Source of the DNA: Cheilinus undulatus
Lineage: Eukaryota > Chordata > Actinopteri > Labriformes > Labridae
Assembly (NCBI RefSeq): GCF_018320785.1
Contig: NC_054871.1
Location: forward strand, 15,992,339 to 16,056,338
Reading direction: 5' to 3'
DNA length: 64,000 bases
Under the pieces are notes generated by a model. It did not search any database. It saw only the letters and a list, made by a program, of their open reading frames with translations, and was not told the origin of the DNA. This document shows positions 12,101-24,903 of the stretch, piece by piece (within the stretch, counting starts at the first letter, position 1; each line of letters starts with the position of its first letter). Position numbers and translations under genes: made by a program.

Positions 12101-13195
12101 AGTAGAAAACAAAACCACACCAGCTTTTCTTTCAATCTTTGTAAATAAATCATAAGGAAAGGAAAATTAGTTCTTGAGTGTCAGTGCTTTTGTCTTGGAG
12201 TGAACCATAGAGGCTCAAGATTTGTTTGAACTGAAGGACAAAGACCTAACCCTCTTCTACCAGTTTGCATCAGAAACAACAGCTGTTTCCTCTTTTGGAA
12301 CAGTGTGGGACCATTTCATTGCTGTTAATGAGTGTTTTTCTGTCTCCTCTCAGACAGAAAACCTATTAGAATAATGAAAAGGTTAAGGTTTGCATTGTAG
12401 CAATATTTCAAAAGTGCAAATATATTTTGAGAAATAAAAGATTCATGAGTTAATTAGGATGCCTCTGAAAAAAGCATTCTTCTAAATTTCCCTGTTGATG
12501 AAAAATAATACAACTGTAAAACTAGTCAGTCTGTGATCTGTATCTGTGTCTCAGTGGGAGAGTCAGAGAGAGGAGGGTTAAATGCACATCGCTCAGGTGT
12601 AAGGCTATGCCTGCACTCTCTCCATGCCACAAAAGTTTTAACAGATGACCTTTCAATCACAAGATCTGACTGATGACTGATCAATCAGTCAGACCTGAAG
12701 ACTAGAAGCAATAACATCCAGACTACCAGTATAGACTATTTAAACTTTTGAATTGCTGGGGGGTCCCTGTGCTGGCCTGCTCTCTAAAAATCAGATGAGA
12801 AAGTCAACACCATCTTAATGCATGTTCTGTATTAATGAAGCTACTGCCATGACACAGTGAGCTAAAATTAGCATGAAGATCACAAACAGGGAAACACACA
12901 TCCCAGGTATACAGTATATGTAAAAAATCATTAGTTTTGTAAGTTGAAGCCACTGCTGCAAGCCCCCTGTAAAAAACACAGACTTACATATAATCATAGA
13001 TCAGTTTTTAGAGTGGGGTCTGGCTGCAGACTGCAGATTTCAGACGACCCCTGCAGACCCTGACTGTGAGATGCTGTCAGAACACAAGTGCTGTAATTTT
13101 CTGGTACATCCCACCAATTTTAGATTATTGATAAAAAGTCAGACTAATCTGGGATTACATTATACATAGACCTGTTTTACAATTAGTAATGCAAA
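9170..13195. other. 4 kb without a recognisable gene
   Basis: AT-rich spacer. It holds an (ATA)n run near 11,245-11,264, a TAGC/AGCTA-rich patch near 11,350-11,390, and a short 10-bp-arm palindrome at 12,664-12,692. No exon was identified. Confidence 0.45.
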
Positions 13196-13199
13196 CTGT

Positions 13200-13960
13200 G
13201 ACTCGCTTAAGCTTTGTTAGCTTTTGCAATGCTAGCTACATAGTTAACATGACTACACATGCCAATGTATCTAACTTAAGTAAACATAGCTTAAGCAAAT
13301 GTAGTTAAAGTAAGTGTAGCAAAAGGAAACGCAGTTGTGTAAGCAGCATATCTGAAACAAATGCTACTAAAGGAAACGCAGCTAAAACAAAAATAGTTAT
13401 TTAGCCAGTGTAGCTAAAACAGACATGCTTAAAGCAAACATAGCAAAAGCAAACGTAGTTATGTAGCCTGCCTAGTTGAAGCAAATGTAGCTAAAGGAAA
13501 CACAGCTAAAGCAAATGTAGTTATGTAGCCAGCATAGCTTAGGCTAACAGAGTTACATAGCAAGCATAGTTAAAAAACAAACATAGCTAAAAAAACAAAC
13601 AAACCTAACACTATGTAGCTAAGACAAACATAGCTAAAGCAAATGTGCATATGTAGCCAGCTGAGCTTAAATAAATGTAGCTTACGCAAATAGCGAAAAC
13701 AAATGAAGCTAAAGTAAGTGTAGCCAAAGTGAACATAGCCAAAGCAAACAAAGTTATGTAGCCAGCGTAGCAAAGGCAAACATAGTTACGTAGCCAGTTA
13801 GTTAAAATAAACATAGCTAAAGCCAACATAATTACATAGCCAGCATAGCCAAAGCAAATGTAGCCAAAGCTAACCTAGCTACATACTCAGAATAGTGAAA
13901 GTTTAAGCAAACTAAGCATAAGTTAAATAGCTGATGTAGCTTGGTTAGCTTTAGATTTGG
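13200..13960. repeat. AGCTA-rich degenerate minisatellite A
   Basis: Repeats of words like ATGTAGCCAGCATAGCTAAA and AAAGCAAACGTAG in imperfect tandem, with a variable period. Minus-strand open frames here are Phe/Tyr-rich repeat artefacts. Confidence 0.8.
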
Positions 13961-14297
13961 CTATGTTATCTATGTATCTACGCCATTTACCTAGCTTATT
14001 AGCGTCATTAGCTTTAACCTTAGCCATGTAAGCTGTATTAAGGGTGTTTTGAGGACAAACTTTTTTCCCTGTTAGCAGACTGTTTACTTGGCTTTATTAA
14101 ACCATTTGTATTTAGGTTTTGTCTGTCAGTTTTTTGACTTTCAACATTTGGTTACCTAACTTTTACCTTAACCTGAACCAGAAGTCTAATCGGCTTTTAT
14201 TTTTAAAGTTTTAGGCTGTATTTCTGCTAGAGGCGGTGTCTCACAGCAGGGGTCTGCAAGGGGGCGATCTGAGAGCTGCAATCCAGACTGTCTCGCT

Positions 14298-14395
14298 TTT
14301 TAGGGAACACCTGATCAACTGCTCAGTATCACAAACAGCCAATCACATGGCAGAAAGGTGATCTAACTGACTTTGAACAAGCCAGTGTTCAGTCC
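14298..14395 (+). mobile_element. Tc1-like relic
   Basis: TGATCAACTGCTCAGTATCA, AGCCAATCACATGGCAGAA and GTGATCTAACTGACTTTGAA match the 5' part of a common fish Tc1 element encoding GDLSDFERG-type text. It is heavily shortened. Confidence 0.6.
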
Positions 14396-14399
14396 TTAT

Positions 14400-15290
14400 G
14401 CTAAACTGGACCAATTAAAACATCTTACTCTGTAGAGACTGTACTACCTGTGTGTGTTTGAGAGTGATATTAAGGGTTTTTTTGTAATACACTTTTTAGC
14501 ACTGGTGTCATTTCCTACATACCAAGGGTTTCTTAATGAGGGACTAGAAAAAAAAAATAAATAAAAGAAAAGAAAACGAACTCATAGAGGGCACATTCCG
14601 TCACTTCTGCATCTTTTAATGAAACAAAAGAGCTACCTGTGGAGTGAACCCTAAATAGCTACAGTGACAGAGTCATTAAGCTTTTACCTTTGTTGTGATG
14701 TACCTAAAGGTCATCGTCATGGTGATAATGAGGAGGAAGGTTACATTAGGCTCTCTGAGGCAGGATAAAGAAGGGGGTACCATTAGCGAGTGTATCTGTG
14801 AAAGTGTAGCAGTCAATAGGGTTAATAACAGAGCATTAAACCTGCTCACAGTTTCCTCACTTCCTTTATTCAGTCACAAAGCACTGAAGAAATGGAGTCG
14901 ATTCACACATCTGGTCATCTATTAACAATATGGATTAGATATCTTATGAATTGTATGGTTTTTGCAAAATTTTTAATTTAATGCCAGAAATCTGTTTAAC
15001 AGAGAAATATGTAATGTATATTAGTGCTTTAAATGAGACTTTATCAATGCAATTATTCACAAAGAGCAGCATGCAACACTGTAAAGCATCTGTGTCATGC
15101 CATAAAGCCAGCCAGGTAGTTACAAAAGACGTTCCAGCAAGGTTTAACTGTTTTAAAGAGTGACTGGCATTTCCACAGTGACCATGTCTGTGGCGTTCTG
15201 TTTGTGCCATTGTTTTGCTCTGACTTTGTCCAAGTGTTCTGTTTCTGAAGCAGAGCACACCACAGCTTAAGTCAGAGCAGCTGGATCACT
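14400..15290. other. no gene seen
   Basis: Spacer, with no recognised element or exon. Confidence 0.4.
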
Positions 15291-15295
15291 AGATC

Positions 15296-15350
15296 ATTGG
15301 TTCCCAACCTGGGTCAGGACCCCCCAGGGGGGTGTGCCAAAGATCTTAGG
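15296..15350 (+). mobile_element. hAT-like MITE end
   Basis: TTGGTTCCCAACCTGGGTCA followed by GACCCCCCAGGGGGG is the GGTTC(T/C)CAACC end typical of fish hAT MITEs. The partner end was not resolved. Confidence 0.5.
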
Positions 15351-18180
15351 GGGGTCATGAGGCTTTGTCTGCTCTAGGCCGCCAAAATTAGATTTGCAAA
15401 TACTGACTAAACCATGATAAAGCAGTTATGAAGTGGTTTATATACAATGTAAGAAAAACTTGTATAGGCCTTTTAAGGGGTTTATCAGTGACACAATTAA
15501 AATTTGTGTTGATTTTTGGCAATAGTGTGTCAGATTTCAGATCAGTCCTTTGCTCTTTTGTAATAAAGAAATGTGGTCCAGTTCTGATAAAACTGCCACT
15601 ATACTATAGCTACTTCCAAGTCACTACACCAGTCACAGCCGTTGCTACCAGCTTCTAGTACAACTACACCCCACCCAAAGCTATCCTCTCGTTCTCCTCA
15701 AATAACGCTGATTGGTCAGTTCTGTTTTCAGATAAGGCACAGTCATTTCAGAATGAATCTTTGCATGATGGATCTACCTGATGACAGACACGGAGTCAAG
15801 CCTCTCCATTGGCTTTGCAGCGTTATGTTAGTCGTCCTGTTCTGGTTGACCTGTTCTGTGCAGATAGGCACATGCTGGACCCCACTCCACTGAAAATAGA
15901 CTGTATATCTTCAGTACAGCAGAGTGGAGTGATGCTTTTAGCATGTGCTGGAGACTGGTCAAGGTGCATGCTGTTGAAACTACAGACTGACTAGAAAGGA
16001 GGTGATTGGCTGCAGAGCAAGCTTAGACAGATTGTGGGAAAGAGCAGTGGTTAACCTTTTTTCCTTAAAGATCCTCCTGCTTTTGTAAAAGTCAAACTAA
16101 CCACCATTTTGACGTCTGCCACGTCTGCGTCTGTAAAAATTTTGGGGATTTGTGCGGACAGACGAAGATTGGCCACGCAGGACCCCCGCAAAGGGTGTGT
16201 CTTAATATTTGACATCATGTTCGACGCATGAAGACTCGCAACCTCGTGGATGTGTCAAGCATAAAACAGGCTTAGGTCAAATATTCTGTTTAAAAAATAT
16301 ATTAAAACTATTATGATGAAAAAGTACAGAGAAACAAGGTAAATTTTGTTTGGGGTCATGGTGACATAATATTGATTTTGCGACTGATATTCTTACTTAT
16401 GAACTAGTATCAGGATATGAGCCGCAGTTTTGGCCTGCAGCTTGTTTGTTTTGTTTTGATTGCTTACTATGCATGTTAATGATTTGTTGATCATTTTTTT
16501 GTTAAAACAGGGCAGATATAAGATTATTCTTCATTGTGCTTCTTTTCATTCAAAGTGAATGATTCTATGTTAGTTATGAATGTTTTCTTTATTTTTATCT
16601 CTTTATTTTTTAATGGAATAAAATAAAATAAATAAATAAATAAATATTGATCGTAACTGTTTCATTGCTAAAACCCAAGACAATAGGCATACCCATGTGT
16701 TTCTTACCAAAAGCCATTGGATAAAATATTTGATAGATGTTTAGTCAAATCTAATTTTGACAATCTTAGAGCAGACAAAGGCGCATGATCTCCTTGAGAT
16801 CTTTGGCCCCACCCTCGGGGCCCTGGACCCTAGCCACTCCATTGCAACAGCTTCTACATCATACAGTCTATGCTGACTTTTCCAATTTGATCATCATCCA
16901 TAATATCAAAACCATTCAGCATAGACGTAACATGAGCAACCTAAGTGTGAAACTATGATATATGCTGCAAGGTTCTTATTTTGTTAACCTTGTCTGAGGA
17001 AAAACATTGTTAATTTAAAATCTCACAGACAAGAACTACACTTAGAGTGTAACATTGATGGCCCTGATTGGTGGAGCCTGTTTTTGCCTGAGAACTTTGG
17101 CTGCTGGCTGCTACTAGTGGAGTAAATTTTTTTTTTATGTAACAGAGGGTTGAAATGGGAAATTTAATTCTGAAAGCACAGCCGCTGAAAAAGAGGCTGG
17201 TCACTGTTGAGCTCTGTAGTGATGAAAGCTGACACCCGTTACGTCACCTGCCTCCATATCAACCAACAGAGAAGTTCTACTGCAGTAGCTGGGTTTCTGC
17301 CTGTAGAGGGCAGCTGCTACATGCATATATCTAACAGGTTATGACACAATATGATCAGTAACACTCATAAAGGCCTCAGAGGCATTAATGACGCTTTAAT
17401 CAAGCTGTAGAAGTATAACACAAATGCAAGAAGCTGAAACAGCAAACCTATTTTACTGTCAAATTAGACTTAAATGTACTCCTTTTGTGCTTATTGCAAC
17501 AGTAGAATTAACTTGCTGAAAAAAAGAATGTTTGATAAGATAATGCCTCTGTTTATGTTGATGTTAGAAATGTGTGTCTGCATCAATCTGCTGTTTGTGG
17601 TAAACAGCAGAAGCATCATAATACTGTGAGAGAAGTGTTACTGAAGGAGGGGATGATGACTCAGATTAAAATGCCCATCTGTTGCAAAGCTCTGGGCAGC
17701 ATGTGGAGCTACTGATGGCTCTGATGTTTCTGCTGAAATAAATTAAGAAAAAATATCTCTAAAATTAAAAAGAAAGAAAATTCAAAGTCAACCAGTTATA
17801 AGATTACCAGAGCAGGAAAACAGAGTGGGAACAGGGAGACATTTAAATGAGTGATCAGGAGAGAAAACGTAAGGAAAAATTGTTTGCACAATGTGACGGC
17901 CCCTGGGGCTTGTTCGGGATCATTTGTCACAACCCAGCTTGTTTAAAGTGCCAAATGAGAGGAGTAAGGATGGGCAACTGTTAAATAAAGATTTCTTACA
18001 AAAATAAGTAACTTATGTAGAACAGAATGAATGAATGAACGATCCCAAGTGAAATCAAAAGGACAGGGTCTGGCTGAGGGACAAAGTGAGATGAGATGGA
18101 AGCCAGCCTTTATGGACTGGATATAGCGATTGAACCCACATGCTCCCCATCAGACATCTTCATGGAAGCTCAGAAGGACA
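15351..18180. other. no gene seen; CpG-richer block near 16.1-16.25 kb
   Basis: It includes an (AATA)n tract at 16,617-16,646 and a short CpG-rich patch (GACGTCTGCCACGTCTGCG) that may be part of an old element. No splice-bounded coding exon was found. Confidence 0.4.
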
Positions 18181-18829
18181 GACACCCTTTAGCCAAACAA
18201 ATGTTCTATACAGGGGGTGTCACAGATGAATAACATAAGAATTAATCTTGACAGAAAATCTTGGGTGCTTGAACTCTATGGGGAGATTTTGAGATCGAGG
18301 ACTGGCAGCAGCAGAAACCTCCCATGGAGTATGGACACTGGTGGTGGTGGCTGGATACTTGCAGAGCCAGTACAGTTTGCTAAGATGAGAAGATGGATGG
18401 AGATGGGGTGGTGGAGGGGTGTGCGAAACACCGGGACGAGAGAACTGGGAAAGAAGAATCCTATTTAAAAGGAGAGCGTAAAGGTGATAGGTTAATGATG
18501 AGTGAGTCATATCATTCTATTGGCTAGAAGAGGACCGCCAGTGACCGCCCCCGACAGTGGACAGCAGAAAGTCACCTATAATTTACACATACACTGTAGA
18601 GTAGTCATTATAAACTTCAGACTGGCTTAGCTTTTTGGGGTTGATTTGCCGATCCTTTCAACATGATTCAATGATTTTATTGCTTCTGTCAGGGTTGAGT
18701 ATATTATGAAGTTAAAAGGTTAATGTTTGCTACAAATGATGTGTGGTGTCAAGTTTAATTCTGTGGTTTTTCACCTCAAAAGTTGACTTTTGAGCCCTGT
18801 TGCAGCTCTATGATCCACTAACCCCTTGG

Positions 18830-19657
18830 TTCCCAACCAATTACTTTTTTGTTGTGACGAGTAACGTAACGTGTTAGTTTTACAATTCAAGTAATCACAT
18901 TATTAGTTACATTTTCATAAAAGTAATCTGTTACTGAAAGAAAAATCCCACATCTTTTCTCTCTCTCATGGCTTCAAAAAGAGAGGAAGAAAAGAGGAAG
19001 CTCACTGAAGCATCTGCTCTGTTCGTCCTTCTTTCTTTCTGTAGTCATGTTGGCACTAGTGCCGTGCCAGCAGAAGGTAAACATTCTGTGTCATTATGCA
19101 CACGTTGTTGGCTTGCTGAACCAGCGAGATGACAGAGAGGACAGCATGACACAGTGGAATTATCCCCATTATGATGGGTTTTTGGATAAAAGGGACAATA
19201 ACAGCATCACGGTGAAACGTAAGTTTAAAAGCTCCGATTGCTTTCATTGAGTCAGCTGTTCCAATTACGCATTGTTATTACGCACAGCATTCGAGTTATT
19301 CTGTCTGCTTCTGCTCAGCTTGTTGTCAGATTGTGAGCATCTTAAAGAGCTGTAAAGGTTTTCCTGTCTGTTAGCTGTGCTCTTAGGCTGCAGAGATACA
19401 GGTTACAGGCTGTAAATTAGGCTTTACATTGGCATTAGAGTCTGCACATTCAAATGCAGACGTGTGGTCGTTATCTGTTGTTTTCATAACCGCTGAGTGG
19501 AACAAGTGGCTAAATGGTTTTAATATTTAGTAACTCAAAAGTACTGTAACGTGTTAGTTTTAGAAGTAGGTAATGCAGTAACGTAAATACTTTTCGCAGT
19601 ATGTAACGCACTAATCTAACGAGTTAGTTTCAAAAGCAATGCTACCCAACACTGTTC
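18830..19657 (+). mobile_element. hAT transposon relic with N-terminal transposase fragment
   Basis: The right end, ATGCTACCCAACACTG (19,642-19,657), is the reverse complement of the CAGTGTTGGGTAGCAT hAT end. Subterminal GTAACGTGTTAGTTTTA motifs occur at both sides. Between them, 19,047-19,250 reads HYDGFLDKRDNNSITVKRKF, like the start of a hAT transposase. The rest of the coding region is missing. Confidence 0.6.
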
Positions 19658-19659
19658 TG

Positions 19660-21110
19660 GACGTTGCATCGCTGGACCGGAGCGCCGGCAGTGTAACTGC
19701 CACAAGTGACTTGAAAAACAGTGATTTCCTCCGCAGTGTGTTTCGCGAGTGGATCATGGTGTAGCTGGTGTATGTGTAAACTGGGACTGAGTTAGCAAGC
19801 AAGAGAGAAGAGAATGAAAGCAAACAATAAATGAGATAGCAAATATAGTAGATAGAAAATGTGTAATTTTGACCTTAAAAAGGGCTTCAATTGCCCTTGA
19901 ATTTAAAATGAACATTTAAGGGAAGAGTTTATTATTTTAATTTGAGGATTTGCCCTTCATTATTGTTGAGTTCCCTCTTAACCTACCACTTGATTTCTCC
20001 TAAATCATTGGCCAGAAATTCAGAAGTTGGGTTTGCATGACTATTAAGCTTAGAAATCAAACTTTGACATGCACCTCAATCCATCAGCCTTGTCTTATTT
20101 AAACTTTCATCCATGTTTTACTTAACTACTTGCAAATTCCTTCATCCACATTAAGCTTTCTGACTTTTATCTGATTACTGCAAACTTCCAGCTCTTCTGT
20201 CCATTTCTCTTTCTCATCCCTTAATCCAGCTCCTTCAGCGCTCACTATATCCATCTTAATAACTTTTTAAGATCCAAACTCTTCTTTTTCCTTCTGTGGA
20301 CTTTATCCTCTTTTTTTCTGACCTTCCCCTCGATCTCCAGAGTTAATCCCACACCACCCTCTATCCCGTTCCTCCTGCCAAACCCCTGCCTTTACTTTAG
20401 TAAAGTATCACTGGAACTAATGAAATCAAGGAATTGATCATCAGTCTGAGTGATAAATAAGATCATCGGGGGTAGTGGGTCTAGTATGAGGTACCCTCTG
20501 TATGAGGGAAGGGTTTTCAGCTCTTAAGATGAATGTGCCTCCTCCATTACAGGATGTTTTAGGGGAGAGAAAGAGCTGCTTTCACGTCACTGACTGGTCC
20601 TGTCTTTGAAGATACATCGAATGAAATGACGGATGGATTGTGTAACAACATCAGTGACTGTCGGCTGCAGCCAAGCACAACGCAGGTTTGTCTGGATCCA
20701 AAATAAAAACGTGGATTTATGGAATCAAACGAGAGACTTTGATTCAAAGAACAAAGCTGCTGTTATAAATCAGGAAAAGACACGGTGCAGGGAACCTTCA
20801 GTTTTATCTTCAGCATCATAATCTCAACTGAATGAAATACTTAACAGGAAGTGATGATAGGGTTGAAAATGTAATCCCTCAGGAGGGTTTTACTTTAAGG
20901 CAAATACCAAATGAACTCTTTATCAGACAGTTAAAGCCTCCATTATACTTTTTTAAAACTCTGAGGTAGGACATTTGTGTCATCCTTGCAGGCTTGCTGC
21001 TGTAATATAGATGTATGTTTCACTGCCAAAGCAACTCACAGACAGTTCTGATTGGACTGAATTAGTGCCAGAGCTGCTGATTTAATTTATCTACAGTTCT
21101 GTAGGATGCA
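19660..21110. other. no gene seen
   Basis: Spacer, with no recognised element. Confidence 0.4.
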
Positions 21111-21425
21111 CGAGAAACTGGACCTGGACACTGTTGAGATGGCTTAGAGGTGGCTATGAAAGGATGCAGGATGGTGTTGAGGAGCTGGACCTTGACACCA
21201 ATGAAATGTAACGAAGGTGGCTGGGGTGGAGGAAGGTTTCAGCAGCCGCATTGAAACAACAGACTGTGAAGGAGAGTTAGACAGCAGCAGGATGATTGGA
21301 TTGAGAGAGGGTGTGGCCGAATGGGATTGGCTCAGAATTTAAGTGAGAAGACGCCCATAATAGCTGAGTACCAGAGCAGGGAAGAGAGACATGGGAGTGA
21401 GTGATTATCAGTTAATGAAGAATGG
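21110..21425 (+). repeat. possible interspersed repeat of unknown class
   Basis: Purine-rich text such as GGAAGGTTTCAGCAGCCGCA and GACAGCAGCAGGATGATTGG looks like a dispersed fish repeat. The block at 18,220-18,560 has a similar composition. I could not classify either. Confidence 0.3.
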
Positions 21426-21659
21426 ATGGAAATAATACAGCCATCCTGCTTGAAGTTTCATTTCATTCAGGAAAACAAAATGCTAATTCATCTTTTTCTG
21501 CTCAGATGTTTTAGAATATGTTCAGACACAGTTACAGAAAAAAGGGAAACCCTTATCTTTTACCAAAAAAAAAAAAAAAATCAAATCAGTGTCTCTACCC
21601 TGGAAGAAAGTAGGTTGTTTGGTAGTTAAAACGGTATAGTTCTGAAACCTTAAGATCAC

Positions 21660-22330
21660 ATTTGTTGCATGCTTTGATATGACCAACAGGACTCATTGCG
21701 ATAAAAGGAACCAGCGGTCATCGGTAAAGGTTAAGGTCATTCTGTCTTGTGTTGTGTTCCAGCCAATTGGTGCTTGTAGTTTCACAATTAGTGAAATGGG
21801 CTGCGGTGAATGCAGTGAATGTGCCTCAAGTGATTGTTTTACAAAGACACCTGTGTCTGGAAAGTCCAGTCACTGGTTAATCAGTATTCCTGGCCACCAT
21901 TACACCATGAATACAAAAGAACACTCCAAGCAATTCAGAGAAAAGGTTATTGAAAGGTATAAGTCAGGGGATGGATACAAAAAATCCCAAGGCACTAAAT
22001 ATACCCTTAGAGTTCAGTTAAATTAATCATCAAAAACATGTGTAACTCTGCCTAAGACTAGTGAGAGAGGCCACCAAGACACCTATGACTACTCTGAAGG
22101 AGTTACAATCTTCAGCAACTGAGATGAGAGAGACTCTGCATACAACAACTGTTGACCGGGTTCTTCACCAGTCAAAGCTTTATGGGAGAGTGGCAAAGAG
22201 AAAGCCAAGAGAAAACAGATTAAATCTCAACTAGAGTTTTCCAAAAGCATGTGAGTGACTCCATGGTCAAGAGTAAAAAGGATCTTTGGTCAGAGGAGAC
22301 CAAAATGGTGCTTTCTGGCCATTAGATAAG
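21660..22330 (+). pseudogene. Tc1-like transposase pseudogene
   Basis: From ATG 21,907 the plus strand reads MNTKEHSKQFREKVIERYKS then GDGYKKS, the helix-turn-helix start of a Tc1 transposase. It then breaks by frameshift and stop. Further degraded Tc1 text runs to ACCAAAATGGTGCTTTCTGG at ~22,315. The catalytic DDE part is absent. Confidence 0.75.
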
Positions 22331-23880
22331 ATGCTGTTTTGCATCAGTGTGACTCCCATACACTTCATTAGCTCTGTAATCCAAGGTTTAACTTATAATA
22401 TGCACCCACACCATTAATGGCATGAGCTTTAAACCATGTAAAACAACTCAAAATTCACCCCAGACCTTGTCTGTGACTGAGGACTGTACTCTCTCTGTGT
22501 AATATTTGTATACAACAGTATATGCAGTTATGTACTGTAGTAGTAGTTCAGCAAAGCAGTAGTTTAAGTTGAAAATCATTGGTGCAAGAATGAAATTGAA
22601 CTGTTCTTTGTTTTATTCATTAAATTCATACACCATATCTTGAGCCTAATATTTCCGATTGCAGATTAAACAATGGAGCCTAAATTTTACTGAAGACTTC
22701 AGTGTCCTATAGATCCTCTTTGCACTGGTATGAACCAGAGTAAAATGTTTCCAGCTCAGTACTCTGGTTCAGGCCACAGGCTGAAGGCTCCTGTCTCAGC
22801 CCCTCATTAAATACTTCAGCTTAAGAGTATTACATGTGGTGTTTCAGTAAAAACACAGATCTGAAGTGCAGAGAACCATCTCTTCCTTCATTCAGCATCC
22901 ACCTCTTTAAAATTTTCCCTCTGGTTCAGACTTTTTGAATTATACTGTCATTTATTTCTCCTGTGAACTCTGGCAGTGTTTACAGAGGTTAGAATGATGA
23001 TGGATGTGGTATTATTTCACAACTCTGGTTCACAGTATGCAGTTATGGAAACACAATCCATGTGCATATGGTATTGACAGAAGTTGTTTAGTTTATGTGA
23101 TGTTAACTTTATAATATAGGAGACTGTTAAGTCAGCACTGAATTCTTGCAGCTGTTGCCATTTGCCATCTGAGACAAAAACTAACGTTTTCACAGATTTC
23201 TTGTGCTGAAAAAGTAAAGTAAAGCCAGAATGTCTTCCAGCAGAGAAAATATTTTTCTGTCAAAGGCTATATGCTCCTGGCAGTTCAACTTTAGACGGTA
23301 GCACTTTACTTAGACTAATTCCTATGTACTTTTTAAAAAAATCAACTACAGTATGTAACAATATTGAGTTGAAACTTTAGCTAAAAAACCGTTGTGAATA
23401 TTGCAAACTGAAATGCTCATTTATATATGTGTCTCTTATCTGTCTGTCAGTGCTATCTGGTCTAAATCCCACAACCAGTCAGAGATAGACTGCACATAAG
23501 TAGCCAATCGGTGATTCTGTGAGGAGAATTTTGGTTTGTCTGGCGACAGTCAAGTGTCAGACTAGCATCATGTTCAATTTATATGTTTGTTTTCTGTTGA
23601 AACTGTTCATGTTGCTCACTGCCATTGGCTTTGAATTAGGGAAACAAGCCTAGCTCCAAGTACATTTGACCCCAAGCAAAAGTTCAGTTCTATTTGATCA
23701 GTGAACATAAATGTACCTGACTGTACCATGCTCACAGTTTTCACACCTACAACACCAGGCCACTCTGGAGAGCTTCTGCTCAACAATTTCCATTTAAGTT
23801 TGTTGACCTGCAAAACCTGATTAAGGAGCGTTTAATAAAACCAAGTAAACAGCCTGCTTACAGGAAAAAAGCTTGTCCTC
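22331..23880. other. no gene seen
   Basis: Spacer, with no recognised exon or element. Confidence 0.4.
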
Positions 23881-23884
23881 CATG

Positions 23885-24740
23885 CAGCTAACATAGCTAA
23901 GGCTAAAAACAAAAAAGCTACATCAGCTATGTAAACTACATAAGCCATGAAGGAAATGTAGCTAACAAAGTTATGTTAGCTATATAAACTATATAGGGAA
24001 TACAGCAACATAACTAATGCAGCTAGAGCTAATAAAGCTATGTAAGCTACATAAACTACATAGGTAATGTAGCAAAATAACTAATGTAGCTAAGTCTAAA
24101 CAAAGCTATGTTAGGTATATAAACTACATACGTAATTTAGAAACATGACTAATGTAACTAAACCTAAAAAAGCTGTTAGCCATATAAACTATATAGGCAA
24201 TGTAGCAACATAACTAATGTAGATAAAGCTTACAAAGCAATGTTATCTACATAAAAAGATAATGTGGCAACAAAACTAACTTAGCTAAAGTTAACAAAGC
24301 TATGTTAACTACATTAACTACATTGGTATTGTAGCAACATAACTTACTTAGCCAAAGCTAATAAAGCTATGTTGGCTACATAGACTACAAAGTTAATGTA
24401 GCAGTGTAACTAACATAGCTAAAGCTATGTTAGCTATACAATCTATATAGATAATGTAGTAACATAACTAATGTAGACAAAGCTTACAAAGCTATGCTAG
24501 ATACATAAACAACATAAACTACTAAATGTAGCAACATAAGTGACGTAGCTAAAGCTATTTTAGCAATACAAACTACAAAGGTAATGTAGCAGAATAACTA
24601 ATGTAGATGAAGCCAACAAAACTACATTAGCTACACTGACTACATAGATAATGCAGTAACATAACTGATGTAGCTCAATCTAAACAAAGCTACATTAGCT
24701 AAGGTGGATTATCTACATTGGGTAGCATCTTGCGTCTCAC
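23885..24740. repeat. AGCTA-rich minisatellite B, ~65-bp unit, about 12 copies
   Basis: Unit core GGTAATGTAGCAACATAACT followed by AATGTAGCTAAAGCTAACAA recurs at about 24,060, 24,128, 24,191, 24,256, 24,325, 24,391, 24,449, 24,521, 24,579 and 24,649. It shares AGCTA vocabulary with the array at 13.2-13.96 kb. Confidence 0.85.
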
Positions 24741-24843
24741 TACTAGTAACTTTTACTACATAGCTAGCAAAGATAGGCAAGTTTTAGCTAAAGCCAACCA
24801 ACCGAGGTGAGCCAACATTTGTGTTACTTCTTCTAAAACTGGT

Positions 24844-24903
24844 CAATAATTGAATCAGTGATGGAAATCACTGATTCAATTATTGAATCAGTGATGGAAA
24901 TCA
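24844..24903. repeat. 27-bp direct duplication with nested palindromes
   Basis: ATTGAATCAGTGATGGAAAT occurs twice (copies 24844-24870 and 24877-24903, one mismatch over 27 bases). TGATTCAATTATTGAATCA between them is a palindrome with 8-base arms. Confidence 0.85.

Noticed and set aside
13570..13829. Phe/Tyr-rich minus-strand frames resembling a membrane protein
   Set aside because: They are translations of the AGCTA minisatellite; the hydrophobic repeats come from the DNA unit.
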